This document shows, piece after piece, positions 29,170 to 39,186 of a stretch of DNA of 40,024 bases (position 1 is the first letter of the stretch; each line of letters begins with the position of its first letter). Origin of the DNA: Acidobacteriota bacterium (GTDB taxonomy: Bacteria; Acidobacteriota; Polarisedimenticolia; J045); contig JALOKP010000066.1 of assembly GCA_025456425.1 (NCBI GenBank), positions 1 to 40,024 on the forward strand, written 5' to 3'. A program made the translations under genes and the position numbers. Below the pieces are notes generated by a model, which did no database searches, was not told where the DNA came from, and saw only the letters and a list, made by a program, of their open reading frames with translations.

Positions 29170-30352
29170 GGAGCGTGATCTTGAACGCTTCCCAGTTACC
29201 GGCCGGGTTGCGGCCGGTGCCGACGATGATCTTGCCGTCGTTCGAGATCGCGCTGGGGGTCGCGAAGTCCCACTTGCTGCACGGCTGGTACGGGCCGCGC
29301 TGGGCGGTGCAGATCTTCGCCTTGGTCGCGGCGTCGGTGAACTGGCGGACGTAGTCCTGCAGCATCCGGATGCCGCCGGTCTTCGTCCAGATGAAGGCCC
29401 AGCGCTCCCCGAGGTTGAAGAGCGTGTCGAAGCCGATGACCACGCTTCCGTCGTCGCTGACGTCGTTGGCGTAATGCTGGCCGTCGATGACCGCGCCGCG
29501 CAGCCCCTTGACGCCGCCCAGGTGGATCAGGCCGGTGGCCTCGCTCCACAGCCAGGGCTCGTAGGCCGGGGCCCCCGGGCTCATCACGGAGTTGTCAAAG
29601 TAGCCGCCGCCGACGAGGATGCTGCCGTCCGAGTTGACCGCGAGCGCCTCGCCCGCCTGGATCGGCTCACCATCGGGGGTGATCCACTCCCAGGCGCCGC
29701 CGTTTCGGATCTGCGCGCCCAGCCGGGTGCCGAACGGAGCGTCGCTCCAGCCGGCGATCACGTTGCCGTCGGCGGAGATCGCGTTGCCGCGGCTCGCCCG
29801 GCCGTCGACGATCGCGCCGAGGTCTTCCATCCCGGTCTCCTCGGTCCACTGGAAGCCGTGCGCGGTGGTGGCGCAGTCCGGCTCGAGCCAAGCCAGGCCC
29901 ACGACCTTGCTGCCGTCACCGCTGACGTCGAAGGCGGAGGTCAGATTGTCGCCGCACGGGCCCGAGCCCGGGAGGTAGCCGAGCGAGCGCCAGTCGCTCC
30001 CACCCAGCCAGATCGCAGCCTCGAGGTGCGGCGCGAGCGGGCCGTCGGTCACGTAGATGTTGCCGACGACGGTGGAGCCGTCGTCCGAGAGTGCCGTGAC
30101 CTCGTAGTAGCCACTGGGCGGCGCACCGATCATCAGGACCTGGCCGTCGGCGGTCCAGAGGCGATCCTGGAACAGGAGCGTCTGGCCGTCGCCGGACATG
30201 TCGACGACGCACAGCCTGGGGAAGAACGCCGGGCCGCACTCGACGCCCAGCGGGGTGAACTGCACGGTCTGCGCGGCCGACGGCGCGATGCCGCCGAGCG
30301 CGACGGCAGTCGCGAGCGCTGCCAGGGTCAAGCGTGTCATGAGACGGTTCAT
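29165..30352 (-). CDS. exported HAF-repeat beta-propeller protein
   Basis: 395 residues from ATG 30352 with a strong AAGGAGGAG 6 nt upstream. A signal peptide (about 1-27, ending near SAAQ) precedes seven or so repeats of the type VSGDGSKVVGLAW, ISADGNVIAGWSD, VNSDGSILVGGGY and VSDDGSVVIGFDT, each followed by a W-containing strand: the HAF extracellular repeat signature. Such proteins are secreted or periplasmic propellers of unknown function. The C-terminus (NPAGNWEAFKITLP) ends at a TAG that belongs to the palindromic repeat. The 225 nt upstream hold no promoter I trust. Confidence 0.88.
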   Translation of the reverse strand: MNRLMTRLTLAALATAVALGGIAPSAAQTVQFTPLGVECGPAFFPRLCVVDMSGDGQTLLFQDRLWTADGQVLMIGAPPSGYYEVTALSDDGSTVVGNIYVTDGPLAPHLEAAIWLGGSDWRSLGYLPGSGPCGDNLTSAFDVSGDGSKVVGLAWLEPDCATTAHGFQWTEETGMEDLGAIVDGRASRGNAISADGNVIAGWSDAPFGTRLGAQIRNGGAWEWITPDGEPIQAGEALAVNSDGSILVGGGYFDNSVMSPGAPAYEPWLWSEATGLIHLGGVKGLRGAVIDGQHYANDVSDDGSVVIGFDTLFNLGERWAFIWTKTGGIRMLQDYVRQFTDAATKAKICTAQRGPYQPCSKWDFATPSAISNDGKIIVGTGRNPAGNWEAFKITLP

Positions 30353-30488
30353 GCGGTCTCCTCCTTCTTCCTTCTCCGTGAAACAGACGATGTGAACCGC
30401 AGGCCCGGGGCTATCCCAGAACGATTCGCGCGATCTTCATACCGTATCGCCGGACTCCGCGCCATCAGGGAATCCCCCAGGCCCGCAT

Positions 30489-30505
30489 CGCGTGCGCAGC
30501 ACGCG
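30489..30505 (-). terminator. hairpin downstream of the Asp-box protein gene
   Basis: A perfect CGCGTGC/GCACGCG stem with a 3-nt loop, extendable by CCCGC/GCGGG on either side, lies about 70 nt past the stop at 30578. No U tract follows it. Confidence 0.35.
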
Positions 30506-30577
30506 GGCGACGGACGCTCGCGGGACGAATTGAACAGGGCCGAAGCCGATCGCACCCCGCTGGACCGCGATCTGACG

Positions 30578-32248
30578 CTACGGGCAGACCGCAATCGACT
30601 GCGGCAGGCACGCGCCCGGATCGGCCGGGCGCTCCGCGCCGTCGCTGGTGTGCCCATACGATCCCTCGGCGGAGGTGCTCCGCGGCACGACGAGAAAGAA
30701 GCGCGCCCCGGACGACGGCGTGATCGTCGCGGCGGTCGCGCCGCCGGTGCTGCAGCGCAGCGGGGTCTTGCTGCGCGGCTCCCCCAGCGTCCCCTCGTAG
30801 ACCGCGTAGTCGGACGCGCCCGCGCAGGCCCCGGCCCAGGCCAGGTCGAGATCGCCGGCCTGGACGCCGCGCGCAACGGTGAGCGGCGGCCCGGGCAGCC
30901 CGCGGTCGCCGTAGAGCCGCCCCACGCCGGCCGCGCCGCCGCCGGGGGCGATGCGCGCGACGTAGACGTCGACCGAGTCGCCGCTCCCGCCGCTCTCGCT
31001 GCGGTTGTCGGAGAAGCTCGCGAGCAGGTTGCCGCCGACCGCGTCGAGCCCGTTGTAGTCGCCAAGCTGGAACAGGTCGTTGATGAACGGCGAGCTGACC
31101 GTGGTGATCCGGCGGGCCTGCGACCAGGTCCGCGCGCCATCGGTCGAGAAGCTGTAGTAGAGATCGACCCCCGAGCGGTCCGCGACCTGGCGCGTGTCGT
31201 AGAAGGTCAGGTGGAGCGTCCCGTCGGGACTCACGGCCAGCGCCGGATGGAAACGGTCCACCGTGGCCGCGTCGTCGGTCCGGTGCGGCGTCGTCAGGAT
31301 CCAGCTCGCCCCGCCGTCGTGCGACGCGGCGACCCGGATCCGCGCGTGATTCGCGACGGGATCCTCCTGGACCGGCCCGGTCGTGTCGCTCCAGGCCAGG
31401 TAGACCGCGTCGGCGTGTGGCCCCGCCGTCAGGTCGGCGGCGGCGGAGACGGCCATCCGGACCCTTCGCCCCGGCTGGGCCGGGATCGCGAAGCTGAACG
31501 CGGCCTCGGTCGCCGCCACGACCGTGGAGGCGCCGAAGCTCGCGCCGCCGTCGATCGACTTCCGCAGCCGGATCGTGCGGCTGTTGAACGCCGGCCAGGC
31601 GTAGTAGACGGTGCCGGCGCGGTTGGTTGCGACGTCGCCCCCCAGCCCCAGCTCATCGGCCGCGGGCGACAAGCTGACCGCGCTCCAGGCGCTTCCGAAG
31701 CTCGCCGAGCGCGCGAGCTGCATCACGTTCGCGGAGTGGTAGGGGAGGTAGATCCGGTCGCGGTAGGGGGAGGCCGGCGAGGCGTCGACGTGGAGCGCCT
31801 CGCGGTCGGCCGAAAACGAGACGGTGCGCCGCGGGTTGCCGGGGGTGTCGCGCTCCAGGTCGGTCCAGCTCGCGCCGCCGTCGCCGGAGCGGTAGAAGAG
31901 CAGCTCGCAGCGGAAGGTCGCGCAGTGGGCCAGGGCCGCGGCGTAGGTGAAGCGCCCGTCGCTGGACCAGGCGACGGCGGGGTGGCAGCAGGTGTTCCCC
32001 AGCGGCAGCTCGACCTGGCTCCAGGTCGCGCCTCCGTCGCCGGAGCGGTGCATCCGGACCTGCTGCAGCGGGCCCATCGTCCCGGCCACGACGCGCTGCG
32101 GCTGCGCCGGGTCGATCGCGATCGCCGATTCGGCGGCCGACTCGGGCCGGGTCATCCGGACCTCGGCCGGCGTACCGTCCGCCAGTACGGGTGCCGCGGC
32201 CAGCGCGCTCAGCAGCGACAGGATCCGGACGGATGCAGGTGGGCCCAT
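30578..32248 (-). CDS. exported Asp-box (sialidase/BNR-like) beta-propeller protein
   Basis: I chose ATG 32248 (556 residues) because a signal peptide follows directly (SVRILSLLSALAAAPVLA); the frame is open to 32362, but the extra 38 residues look non-native. At least five Asp-box motifs are visible: RSGDGGATW, RSGDGGASW, SIDGGASF, SHDGGASW and STDGARTW, as in sialidase-fold propellers. There is no arginine triad I can assign, so sialidase activity is not claimed. The N-terminal 150 residues (ESAIAIDPAQPQRVVAGTMGP, LPLGNTCCHPAV) are clearly homologous to the gene starting at 39187. The 126 nt between it and the regulator gene hold the repeat copy B. Likely secreted. Confidence 0.87.
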   Translation of the reverse strand: MGPPASVRILSLLSALAAAPVLADGTPAEVRMTRPESAAESAIAIDPAQPQRVVAGTMGPLQQVRMHRSGDGGATWSQVELPLGNTCCHPAVAWSSDGRFTYAAALAHCATFRCELLFYRSGDGGASWTDLERDTPGNPRRTVSFSADREALHVDASPASPYRDRIYLPYHSANVMQLARSASFGSAWSAVSLSPAADELGLGGDVATNRAGTVYYAWPAFNSRTIRLRKSIDGGASFGASTVVAATEAAFSFAIPAQPGRRVRMAVSAAADLTAGPHADAVYLAWSDTTGPVQEDPVANHARIRVAASHDGGASWILTTPHRTDDAATVDRFHPALAVSPDGTLHLTFYDTRQVADRSGVDLYYSFSTDGARTWSQARRITTVSSPFINDLFQLGDYNGLDAVGGNLLASFSDNRSESGGSGDSVDVYVARIAPGGGAAGVGRLYGDRGLPGPPLTVARGVQAGDLDLAWAGACAGASDYAVYEGTLGEPRSKTPLRCSTGGATAATITPSSGARFFLVVPRSTSAEGSYGHTSDGAERPADPGACLPQSIAVCP

Positions 32249-32350
32249 GGGGAGCGGGTTTCCTCGGCGACGAGGGCGTGGCCACTCGCGCGTGCAGGAC
32301 CGTACGGCGTCCGACGCAGGCCAGCCACCTGGAGTTTCTTGGGCGGCGTG

Positions 32351-32374
32351 GCGGGCCGGCACGGAGGCCGGCCC

Positions 32375-32379
<5 letters not shown>
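32351..32379 (-). repeat. dispersed palindromic repeat, copy B, overlapping a stop codon
   Basis: The 29-nt unit is identical to the reverse complement of copy C (2381-2409). Its CCCCTACG edge contains the complement of the TAG stop (32375-32377) of the NtrC-type regulator gene, so the repeat sits exactly at the end of the coding region. Confidence 0.88.
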
Positions 32380-33853
<1,474 letters not shown>

Positions 33854-33907
33854 CGTCCCGGCTCCCGGGCGGCGCCCCGGCCGCCCTCCCGGTCGAATAT
33901 GGATTCC

Positions 33908-33923
33908 TGCGGACGGTGTGCCA
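33908..33923 (-). promoter_or_regulatory. candidate sigma-54 promoter for the regulator gene
   Basis: On the minus strand TGGCACACCGTCCGCA has the -24 block TGGCAC and a GC at the right -12 spacing, but CC where the consensus has TT. Transcription would start near 33897, about 44 nt before the ATG. It is weaker than the facing site at 34052. Confidence 0.4.
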
Positions 33924-33953
33924 GCCTGGGACGGAGGGGCGTGCCGGAGCGGG

Positions 33954-33968
33954 GCACCGCTGCGGTGC
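33954..33968. promoter_or_regulatory. NtrC-like enhancer dyad (UAS)
   Basis: GCACC-N5-GGTGC (GCACCGCTGCGGTGC) is a perfect dyad matching the core of the enterobacterial NtrC site. It lies about 118 nt upstream of the inferred kinase transcription start and about 64 nt upstream of that of the regulator. A second dyad, GTGCC-N7-GGCAC (33941-33957), overlaps it. Confidence 0.55.
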
Positions 33969-34051
33969 GGGCGAGGTCGCGCGGCGGATCCGGACGTTCA
34001 CGATTGCTTCTTTGGGTTCGTAAACGCCCGCATTTGTTCGCATGTAGCGCG

Positions 34052-34067
34052 TGGAACGCGACTTGCT
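34052..34067 (+). promoter_or_regulatory. sigma-54 promoter for the histidine kinase gene
   Basis: TGGAACGCGACTTGCT matches TGGCACG-N4-TTGCW at all positions but one, with GG and GC exactly spaced. Transcription would start near 34079, leaving about 29 nt before the GTG at 34108. This argues against the in-frame GTG at 34051 as the start codon. Confidence 0.75.
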
Positions 34068-34107
34068 TGGTACGGGGAGCGGACTGACGGCCGCGGGGAC
34101 ACGACGC

Positions 34108-35652
34108 GTGGGAACCGGCCTGATCGACTTCCAATCCAGCGCCGCGGGGACCGACTCCGCGCGCGAGCCGCGCCGCGGCGCGACGCCGTTGCCGCCCCCC
34201 CAGTTCGCGCCCGACCCGGGCCCGCTCGCGCTGCTGGCGCACGCGCTCGACGCGCTGCCCGACCCGGTCCTGCTCGCCGACGCGGGAGGCCGGATCGCCT
34301 GGGCGAACCGCGCCTTCGAGCGCCGTTTCGCCTGCCCCGCGCCGGACGCGCGCGGGCGCCTGGTCTCGCTGGTCGCGGGCCCCTGCGCCGCGCTGGCCGA
34401 CGGGGCGCGCGTGCTCGACGCGGTGCGGACCGGTACCGGCTCGCTCGAGCTGACGGCCTACTCCCGCGAGGGCACGGCATTCCCGTGCGAGCTGCGGGCT
34501 CGCCTGCTGCCGGAGGCTCCCGCCGGTTCCGAGCGGCTGGTCGTCCTGTCCGACCAGACCGAGCGCCAGCGGCTGCAGCTCGAGCTCGCGCTGAAGACCG
34601 AGATCGCGACCCGCGAGCGCGAGGTCCTGCGCGCGGCGGCCGCGATGCTCGACGACGGGGTGCTGGTGGTCGACGACAGCGAGCGCCTGGCGCTGGCCAA
34701 CGAGGCGGCGCTCGCGCTGTTCGGCCTGAATCCGAGCGCGGCCCACGGCCGCTCGCTGGCCGAGCTGCCGCTCCCTTCGGCGGTGCGCGGCGCGTGGCTG
34801 GCGTTCCTCGCCGGCGGGCTGCCGAACTCCACACTGTCCGCACGCATCGAGCTCGACGGCGGCCCGCGCGCGCTGCTGCTGCGGCTGTTCCGCGTGCGCT
34901 CGCCCCACGGCGCGCCGCTGGCCAGCGCGCTGCTGGTGCGCGACCTGACCGCGCGCGCCGAGCCCGACCGTCGCCGCACCGATTTCATGGCCCAGGTCAG
35001 CCACGAACTGCGCACCCCCCTGGCCTCGATCCAGGGCTTCGTCGAGACGATGCTCGACCCGTCGCTGCCGGCCGACCTGCGCCACGAGTTCTGCTCGATC
35101 GCGCTGGCCGAGTCGCGCCGCCTGGGTGCGCTGGTCGAGGGGCTGCTGGAGGTCGCGCAGATGGACTCCGGCCGCGCCGTCGTGTCGCCGCGCCCGGCCG
35201 ACCTGGCCGGTGTCGTGCGCGAGGCGGTGGACTCGCTCGGCGGGGAGTGCGGCCCGATCGAGACCGACCTGCCGGCGCAGCCGGTCGAGGCCTGGATCGA
35301 TCCCGCCCAGCTCCGGCGCCTGCTGCGGCAGCTGATCCTGAACGCCGCGCAGCACGGCGACTCGACGCGCGGCGTGCGCGTGACGCTCCGCCCGTCGCCG
35401 GACGGGGCTCGCCTCGCGGTGCGCGACTGGGGTCCCGGGATCGAGCCGAACGACCTGGAGCGGGTCTTCGATCCGTTCTTCCGGGGTCGGATCAGCGTGG
35501 AAGACGCGCCGACCGGGACCGGCCTGGGGCTGCCGCTCTGCCGGCAGATCGTCGAGCGGCACGGCGGGTCGATCTGGGCGGAGCTGCCACCGGACGGCGG
35601 ACTGCGGATGGTCGTCGAGTTGCCGGGCCGCGGCCCCCAGGCCGGGGACTAG
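34108..35652 (+). CDS. PAS-domain sensor histidine kinase
   Basis: 514 residues from GTG 34108, selected because the earlier in-frame GTG (34051) lies inside the sigma-54 promoter. Two PAS-like domains are visible, about 40-150 (ALPDPVLLADAGGRIAWANR) and 172-285 (AAAMLDDGVLVVDDSERLAL). The HisKA domain has the phospho-acceptor His299 in QVSHELRTPLASIQG. The ATPase domain shows the N box LRQLILNAAQHGD, G1 DWGPGIEP, F box FDPFFRG and G2 GTGLGLPL. No membrane helix is evident, so it is probably cytoplasmic, sensing through PAS. The divergent NtrC-type regulator is the likely partner. Confidence 0.93.
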   Translation: MGTGLIDFQSSAAGTDSAREPRRGATPLPPPQFAPDPGPLALLAHALDALPDPVLLADAGGRIAWANRAFERRFACPAPDARGRLVSLVAGPCAALADGARVLDAVRTGTGSLELTAYSREGTAFPCELRARLLPEAPAGSERLVVLSDQTERQRLQLELALKTEIATREREVLRAAAAMLDDGVLVVDDSERLALANEAALALFGLNPSAAHGRSLAELPLPSAVRGAWLAFLAGGLPNSTLSARIELDGGPRALLLRLFRVRSPHGAPLASALLVRDLTARAEPDRRRTDFMAQVSHELRTPLASIQGFVETMLDPSLPADLRHEFCSIALAESRRLGALVEGLLEVAQMDSGRAVVSPRPADLAGVVREAVDSLGGECGPIETDLPAQPVEAWIDPAQLRRLLRQLILNAAQHGDSTRGVRVTLRPSPDGARLAVRDWGPGIEPNDLERVFDPFFRGRISVEDAPTGTGLGLPLCRQIVERHGGSIWAELPPDGGLRMVVELPGRGPQAGD

Positions 35653-35819
35653 CCCGGAACGAAAAGAACGACGGCGAAGGCGGGTTGCCCGATCGAGCAT
35701 GCCCTGTCCCCGCCCTCACCGTCGCGAACTACGCCGCATTGTGTACGCCGACGGCGGGCCGCCTCCCACCCGGAACTTGCGCTCGTGCGGTGACCGTGCC
35801 GCGGTGGGGCGTCCGCGGG

Positions 35820-37247
35820 CTACCGCACCCTGACCACGACAAGCCGCGACGTGCTTCCGTGCGGGTCGCGGGCCGAGCCCGAGAGCGCGACGAAGACGTC
35901 GCCCCGCGCGACTTCCCCGCGGTGCCGCAGGTCGGCCTCGACCCGGGCCAGCGCCCGCTCCGGATCGCGCTGCGCGGGGAGCGGCCGCGGGATCGCGCCG
36001 CGCATCAAGGTGAGACGGGTCAGCGTGCGGGGCGAGGGGGTGTAGGCCACGAACCCCCCGGCCAGCGGGAAACGGGCCAGAAGGCGCGCCGTCGCGCCCG
36101 AGCGGGTCAGCGCGACCAGCCGCCGCGCGCCGATGTCGAGCGCCAGCGCGACCCCCGCCTCGGCCAGCCCTTCCGAGACCGTCACGCCGTGCCGCGCCGA
36201 GAGCCGGCGCGGCGAGCGCTGGATCTGCTCGGCCTCGCCGACGATCCGCGCCATCATCGCGACCGCTTCCACCGGGTGCTCGCCGCTGGCGGTCTCGGCG
36301 GTGAGCATCACTGCCCAGGACCCGTCCAGGACCGCGTTCGCGACGTCCGAGGCCTCGGCCCGCGTCGGCCGCGAGGCGTGGCGCATCGACTCCAGCATCT
36401 GGGTCGCGATGATCGTCGGCTTCCCCGCGGCAGCGGCGCGGTAGAGGATCCGCTTCTGCTCGACCGGCACCCGCTCGGGCGGGAGAGTCACCCCCAGGTC
36501 GCCGCGCGCGACCAGCACGCCGTCGCAGGCGACCAGGATCTCGTCCAGGTTCTCCAGCGCCTGCCGCGTCTCGATCTTGGCGATCACGAGCTGGTCGCCT
36601 CCCAGCCGCTCGATCGCCCGCCGCGTGTCGATCACGTCCTGCGCGCGGCGCACGAACGACAGCGCCACGAAGTCGGCCTTGAGCTTGACCGCCAGCGCGA
36701 GGTCGCGGCGGTCCTTGCGCGAGAGTGCGGTCGACTGCGGCGTGGCCTGCGGCAGGAAGAGACCGGTTCGAGGCTCGATCGCCTCCCCCTCCAGCACCCG
36801 CGCCTCGACCCGCGCGCCGTGGACCTTCTCGACCCGCAGCCGCACCGTGCCGTCGCCCAGCAGCAGCTCGTGGCCGGGCTCGGCTTCGGCGACCAGGGGG
36901 CGCCAGTCGACCGGCAGGATCCCGGCCGCGGGGTGCGCCTCGCGCGCGTCGACGGTCAGCGTGACGCGGTCGCCGGGCTGCACCGGCAGGGGCGAGGCGA
37001 AGCGTCCGAGCCGGAGCTTCGGCCCCTGCAGGTCGACCATCAGGCCGATCGGGCGCCTGGCCCCGCGCGACGCGGCGCGCACCAGCCGCGCCGCCTGGGC
37101 GTGCCAAGCGTCGTCGCCGTGGCTCATGTTGAGCCGCGCCACATCCATCCCGGCGTCGACCATCGCACGCACGGTCCGCGCGTCGAACGACGCCGGGCCG
37201 ACCGTGGCCATGATGCGCGCCAGGCGGGTGCGGGGCGGGGAGGTCAT
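35820..37247 (-). CDS. pyk: pyruvate kinase
   Basis: 475 residues from ATG 37247. The start has no good ribosome-binding site, but the next conserved block (RLARIMATVGPASFD) begins within ten residues, so it is correct. It makes pyruvate and ATP from phosphoenolpyruvate and ADP. Visible motifs: GMDVARLNMSHG, LQGPKLRLG, catalytic Lys224 in VIAKIETRQALENL, ARGDLG (247-252) and TQMLESM (282-288). The K-site loop reads MLTAETASGEHPVEAV instead of the common MLSGETA. The C domain is complete. The gene starts 35 nt after the VWA lipoprotein gene on the same strand and is convergent with the histidine kinase gene. Confidence 0.96.
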   Translation of the reverse strand: MTSPPRTRLARIMATVGPASFDARTVRAMVDAGMDVARLNMSHGDDAWHAQAARLVRAASRGARRPIGLMVDLQGPKLRLGRFASPLPVQPGDRVTLTVDAREAHPAAGILPVDWRPLVAEAEPGHELLLGDGTVRLRVEKVHGARVEARVLEGEAIEPRTGLFLPQATPQSTALSRKDRRDLALAVKLKADFVALSFVRRAQDVIDTRRAIERLGGDQLVIAKIETRQALENLDEILVACDGVLVARGDLGVTLPPERVPVEQKRILYRAAAAGKPTIIATQMLESMRHASRPTRAEASDVANAVLDGSWAVMLTAETASGEHPVEAVAMMARIVGEAEQIQRSPRRLSARHGVTVSEGLAEAGVALALDIGARRLVALTRSGATARLLARFPLAGGFVAYTPSPRTLTRLTLMRGAIPRPLPAQRDPERALARVEADLRHRGEVARGDVFVALSGSARDPHGSTSRLVVVRVR

Positions 37248-37282
37248 CGCGGGGGGGAGTCTACTCGATCCCTCCCGTGGCC

Positions 37283-38968
37283 CTACCTCCCCGCGACCGG
37301 CGTCCCGATCGCCGCCCCCGCCTGGTCGACGAGCTGCAGGAATCCCGCGCGCTGGCCGTCGGGATCGTAGGCCAGCCCGGCCGAGGCGAGCGACCGGACC
37401 AGCTCGATCGACGCGCCGCCGCGGTGCGGCGAGTCGCGCAGCACCATCCCGAAGGCCGCGACGGAGGCTGCGAACTTCAGCTCGCTCGTCGCCTCGCCGG
37501 GCCCGCGGCCGGTGTCCATCACGACGAAGGCGCGCTCGACGCTCGTGTCGCCGTCGGGGGCCTTGAAGCGCAGCTTGACGGTCCCCAGCTCGCCGCTGGC
37601 GCTGGCCTCGGACGGCTTCAGCGCCTGGTAGCGCAGCGGGTCGACCGGCCGCTCGACGGCCTGGGCCGCGGCGGGCGGCACGATCTCGTAGAGCGCGACG
37701 ACCGAGTGGCCGGCGCCGATCTCGCCCGCGTCCTTCGTGTCGTCGCGGAAGTCCTCGGCGGCCAGCAGGCGGTTCTCGTAACCGATCAGCCGGTAGGCCG
37801 CGACCTCGGCCGGGTTGAACTCGACCTGGATCTTGACGTCCTTGGCGACGGTGACGAGCGTTCCGCCCGCCTGCTCGACCAGCGCGCGCCGGGCCTCGAG
37901 CGGCGAGTCGATGTAGGCGAACTGCCCGTTGCCGCGGTCGGCCAGCGCTTCCATCTTGGCGTCCTGCAGGTTGCCGGTACCGAAGCCCAGGACCGTCAGG
38001 AAGACGCCGCTCTTCGCCTGCTCCTCGATCAGCCGCGTCAGCTCCCCCTCGCTGCTGACGCCGACGTTGAAGTCGCCGTCGGTGGCGAGGATCACGCGGT
38101 TGATCCCGCCCGGGATGAAGCGTTCGCGGGCCAGCGCGTACGCCAGCAGGATCCCCTCGCCGCCGGCGGTCGAGCCGCCGGCCTGCAGGTTCTCGATCGC
38201 GGACTCCAGCGCGCTCCGGTCGGCGGCCGCGGTGGGGGGCAGCACGACCCCCGCCGCGCCGGCGTAGGCGACGATCGACACCAGGTCCTGGCCGGTGAGC
38301 TGCCCGGCCAGCAGCTTCAGCGCCTGCTGGACCAGCGGCAGCTTGTCGGGCTGGTCCATCGAGCCGGAGACGTCGACCAGGAAGACGTAGTGGCCGGGGC
38401 GGCGCCCCGCGAACTGGACCGGGACCGCGCGCAGCGCGATCCGCAGCAGGCGGTGCGCGGCGTTCCAGGGGCAGGCCGCGACCTCGGTCGTGACCGAGAA
38501 CGGCTCGCCCGCCGCCGGGAGCGGGTCGTCGTAGACGAAGTAGTTGAGCAGCTCCTCGATCCGGACCGCGTCGGCCGGCGGCCGCGCCCCCTCGGCCAGG
38601 TAGCGCCGCACGCGGGCGTACGAGGCGGTGTCGACGTCGATCGAGAAGGTCGAGAGCGGATCGCGCAGGACCGAGTGGAAATCGGCGTCGTCGCGGTGCG
38701 CGTAGTTCTCGGTCTCGAGACCGGGGCTTCCCTCGCCAGGGGCGAGGATCACGGTGAACGTCTCGCGCGTCAGCGAGGCCTTGGCCGCCTCGGCGCGGAT
38801 CGAGACGGTGTCGTAGAGCGTCGGCGCGTCGCGCCCGACGCCGCCGACGGATCCGCCGGCGACCCCCCCCGCGACTCCTCCGGACGATTCGGGAGCCGGG
38901 GGGGCGGACGCGCACGCGGCCAGGGCCAGAGCGACGACGGCGAGGGGGAGGAGGAGCGGGTGTCGCAT
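37283..38968 (-). CDS. YfbK-like von Willebrand factor A domain lipoprotein
   Basis: 561 residues from ATG 38968 with AAGGAGG 6 nt upstream. The lipobox LAAC places a lipid-modified Cys at position 19, followed by a Gly/Val-rich linker. The N-terminal conserved block (ENYAHRDDADFHSVLRDPLS, then VRIEELLNYFVYD) is typical of YfbK-type proteins. The VWA domain has an intact MIDAS, DVSGSMD (Asp199, Ser201, Ser203), with ILATDGDFNVG further on. The C-terminal block (SELKFAASVAAFGMVLRDS) completes the family. It is probably anchored in a membrane facing the periplasm or surface and binds partner proteins via a divalent cation. The partner is unknown. Confidence 0.93.
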   Translation of the reverse strand: MRHPLLLPLAVVALALAACASAPPAPESSGGVAGGVAGGSVGGVGRDAPTLYDTVSIRAEAAKASLTRETFTVILAPGEGSPGLETENYAHRDDADFHSVLRDPLSTFSIDVDTASYARVRRYLAEGARPPADAVRIEELLNYFVYDDPLPAAGEPFSVTTEVAACPWNAAHRLLRIALRAVPVQFAGRRPGHYVFLVDVSGSMDQPDKLPLVQQALKLLAGQLTGQDLVSIVAYAGAAGVVLPPTAAADRSALESAIENLQAGGSTAGGEGILLAYALARERFIPGGINRVILATDGDFNVGVSSEGELTRLIEEQAKSGVFLTVLGFGTGNLQDAKMEALADRGNGQFAYIDSPLEARRALVEQAGGTLVTVAKDVKIQVEFNPAEVAAYRLIGYENRLLAAEDFRDDTKDAGEIGAGHSVVALYEIVPPAAAQAVERPVDPLRYQALKPSEASASGELGTVKLRFKAPDGDTSVERAFVVMDTGRGPGEATSELKFAASVAAFGMVLRDSPHRGGASIELVRSLASAGLAYDPDGQRAGFLQLVDQAGAAIGTPVAGR

Positions 38969-39071
38969 CGGGGCCTCCTTCGGCCCGGGGTCCGGGCGCG
39001 GAGAGCGTCGTCGGGAAGGGGACGACGGTCACCCTCTACTGACCGGTTTCTGCGGCCGGAGTTCCGCGGCT

Positions 39072-39095
39072 GGCTGCGGGCCGGGTCCCGCAGCC
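39072..39095. other. hairpin in the divergent intergenic region
   Basis: A perfect 9-bp stem (GGCTGCGGG/CCCGCAGCC) with a 6-nt loop lies between the divergent VWA and Asp-box genes, about 90 nt upstream of the latter's start. It may be an operator-like dyad or an RNA leader hairpin; nothing decides between them. Confidence 0.4.
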
Positions 39096-39186
39096 GTACC
39101 TTTGCGGTCTGCGGCTTACGGCTTGCAGGACTCTCCTATGCCGGGCACGATCGGCGACTTCGGGCCCGGACCCGCGCAGGAAGGCC

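Noticed and set aside
30353-30577. Sigma-54 promoter upstream of the HAF-repeat gene
   Set aside because: TGG and GC dinucleotides occur but are misplaced by one base relative to the required -24/-12 spacing.
34051-34107. Earlier GTG start for the histidine kinase
   Set aside because: The codon lies at the edge of a near-consensus sigma-54 promoter, so the transcript would begin after it; the extra 19 residues have no family character.
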